A stretch of 14,165 nt of DNA from Actinomycetota bacterium. GTDB taxonomy: Bacteria > Actinomycetota > Actinomycetes > Nanopelagicales > Nanopelagicaceae. Below, piece by piece: positions 13,783-14,165 of the stretch (position 1 is the first letter of the stretch; each line of letters opens with the position of its first letter). The DNA lies in the NCBI GenBank assembly GCA_013205455.1, contig JABMMO010000141.1:1-14165 (forward strand). Reading direction: 5' to 3'. The translations under genes were made by a program, and so were the position numbers. The notes under the pieces were generated by a model. The model had not been told where the DNA came from and did not search any database. It saw only the letters and a list, made by a program, of their open reading frames with translations.

Positions 13783-14165
13783 TACAAATTTAGCGAAGTA
13801 ATTAACTTAGAAATCTCGGGCCAAGATTTTGCAAAGCTTGGATGCAAATTGTGAGCTCCGACTTCATTGAATAAAATCCAACGCACTTCCATAGATTCAT
13901 CATTCATTTCATAAGCTTGTAATTCAATATCGGCAGTTGCAATAACAGTGTGATAACTCCATTCACCGTGGTCATCGAGATAAGTTTTTACGGGAGTTAC
14001 TAAGTGAGCAGCTACGCCAATTTCTTCATTCGCTTCGCGTAGCGCAGCTTCCAAAACGGTTTCATGAGAATCTTTAGCTCCACCAGGAATTCCCCAAGTG
14101 TCACCGTTATGTACCCACGGTGCTCGATGTTGCAACAAAATCCGGCCATCTCTTACAAGCAATAA
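13779..14165 (-). CDS. NUDIX hydrolase (5' partial)
   Basis: The frame is open to the right edge, so the N-terminus is missing. The 129 visible codons (stop included) contain a complete NUDIX box: GGAKDSHETVLEAALREANEEIGV fits G-x5-E-x7-REU-x-EE-x-GU, with the REANEE glutamates that bind the divalent metal. The box is preceded by LLVRDGRILLQHRAP and WGIPGG, as in MutT-like hydrolases that cleave nucleoside diphosphate derivatives. The exact substrate (oxidised dGTP, another nucleotide or a nucleotide sugar) cannot be told. The TTG at 14162 is not taken as the start, because a preceding beta-strand is expected. Convergent with dinG, sharing 4 bases, with no terminator between them. Confidence 0.88.
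   Translation of the reverse strand, partial: LLLVRDGRILLQHRAPWVHNGDTWGIPGGAKDSHETVLEAALREANEEIGVAAHLVTPVKTYLDDHGEWSYHTVIATADIELQAYEMNDESMEVRWILFNEVGAHNLHPSFAKSWPEISKLITSLNLY

Noticed and set aside
1..14165. tRNA, rRNA, CRISPR arrays, insertion sequences
   Set aside because: No cloverleaf, regularly spaced repeats, transposase motifs or terminal inverted repeats were seen.

Overview
The window looks like a chromosomal segment of a low-GC actinobacterium. The evidence is the order miaA-dapF-hflX, then lexA with a divergent LysM gene, nrdR and nrdJ; an actinobacterial GAAC-N4-GTTC SOS operator; and genes that seem to lack Shine-Dalgarno sites but have a TAnnnT box just before the start codon. 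The moderate GC of the core genes would suit a streamlined freshwater lineage such as the acI/Nanopelagicales group, but that placement is inference.

Layout. (1) 1-3135: miaA (5' end outside the window), dapF and hflX, each overlapping the next by 8 bases, so one operon. (2) 3136-6900: a markedly more AT-rich block encoding a polar-amino-acid-type ABC importer (ATPase, two permeases), a structured 158-base gap, a Tat-exported substrate-binding protein, a long hairpin, and a small degenerate cupin. It interrupts a neighbourhood otherwise made of housekeeping and DNA-metabolism genes and looks like an accessory insertion. (3) 6941-8124: lexA on the minus strand, divergent from a LysM membrane protein of the YneA/ChiZ/DivS type, with a separate candidate LexA operator for each gene. 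(4) 8318-11757: nrdR and the B12-dependent ribonucleotide reductase nrdJ, with candidate NrdR boxes before nrdR and a strong terminator after nrdJ. (5) 11785-14165: a DinG/XPD-type iron-sulfur helicase whose stop codon overlaps that of a convergent NUDIX hydrolase, which runs off the right edge.

How they work together. The right half is a DNA-damage and nucleotide-supply group: LexA controls the SOS response, the LysM protein probably holds back division, NrdR tunes dNTP supply through NrdJ, and the DinG-type helicase resolves nucleic-acid structures. The importer block is functionally separate. Its ligand cannot be named from sequence: the binding protein keeps the carboxylate-binding Arg of the family but seems to lack the usual amino-group-binding Asp. 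The least ordinary parts are the regulatory-looking leader before the binding-protein gene (a perfect 8-bp hairpin partly covering the ribosome site of a four-codon mini-ORF) and the adjoining metal-site-less cupin. No tRNA, rRNA, CRISPR array, IS element or obvious attachment site was seen.
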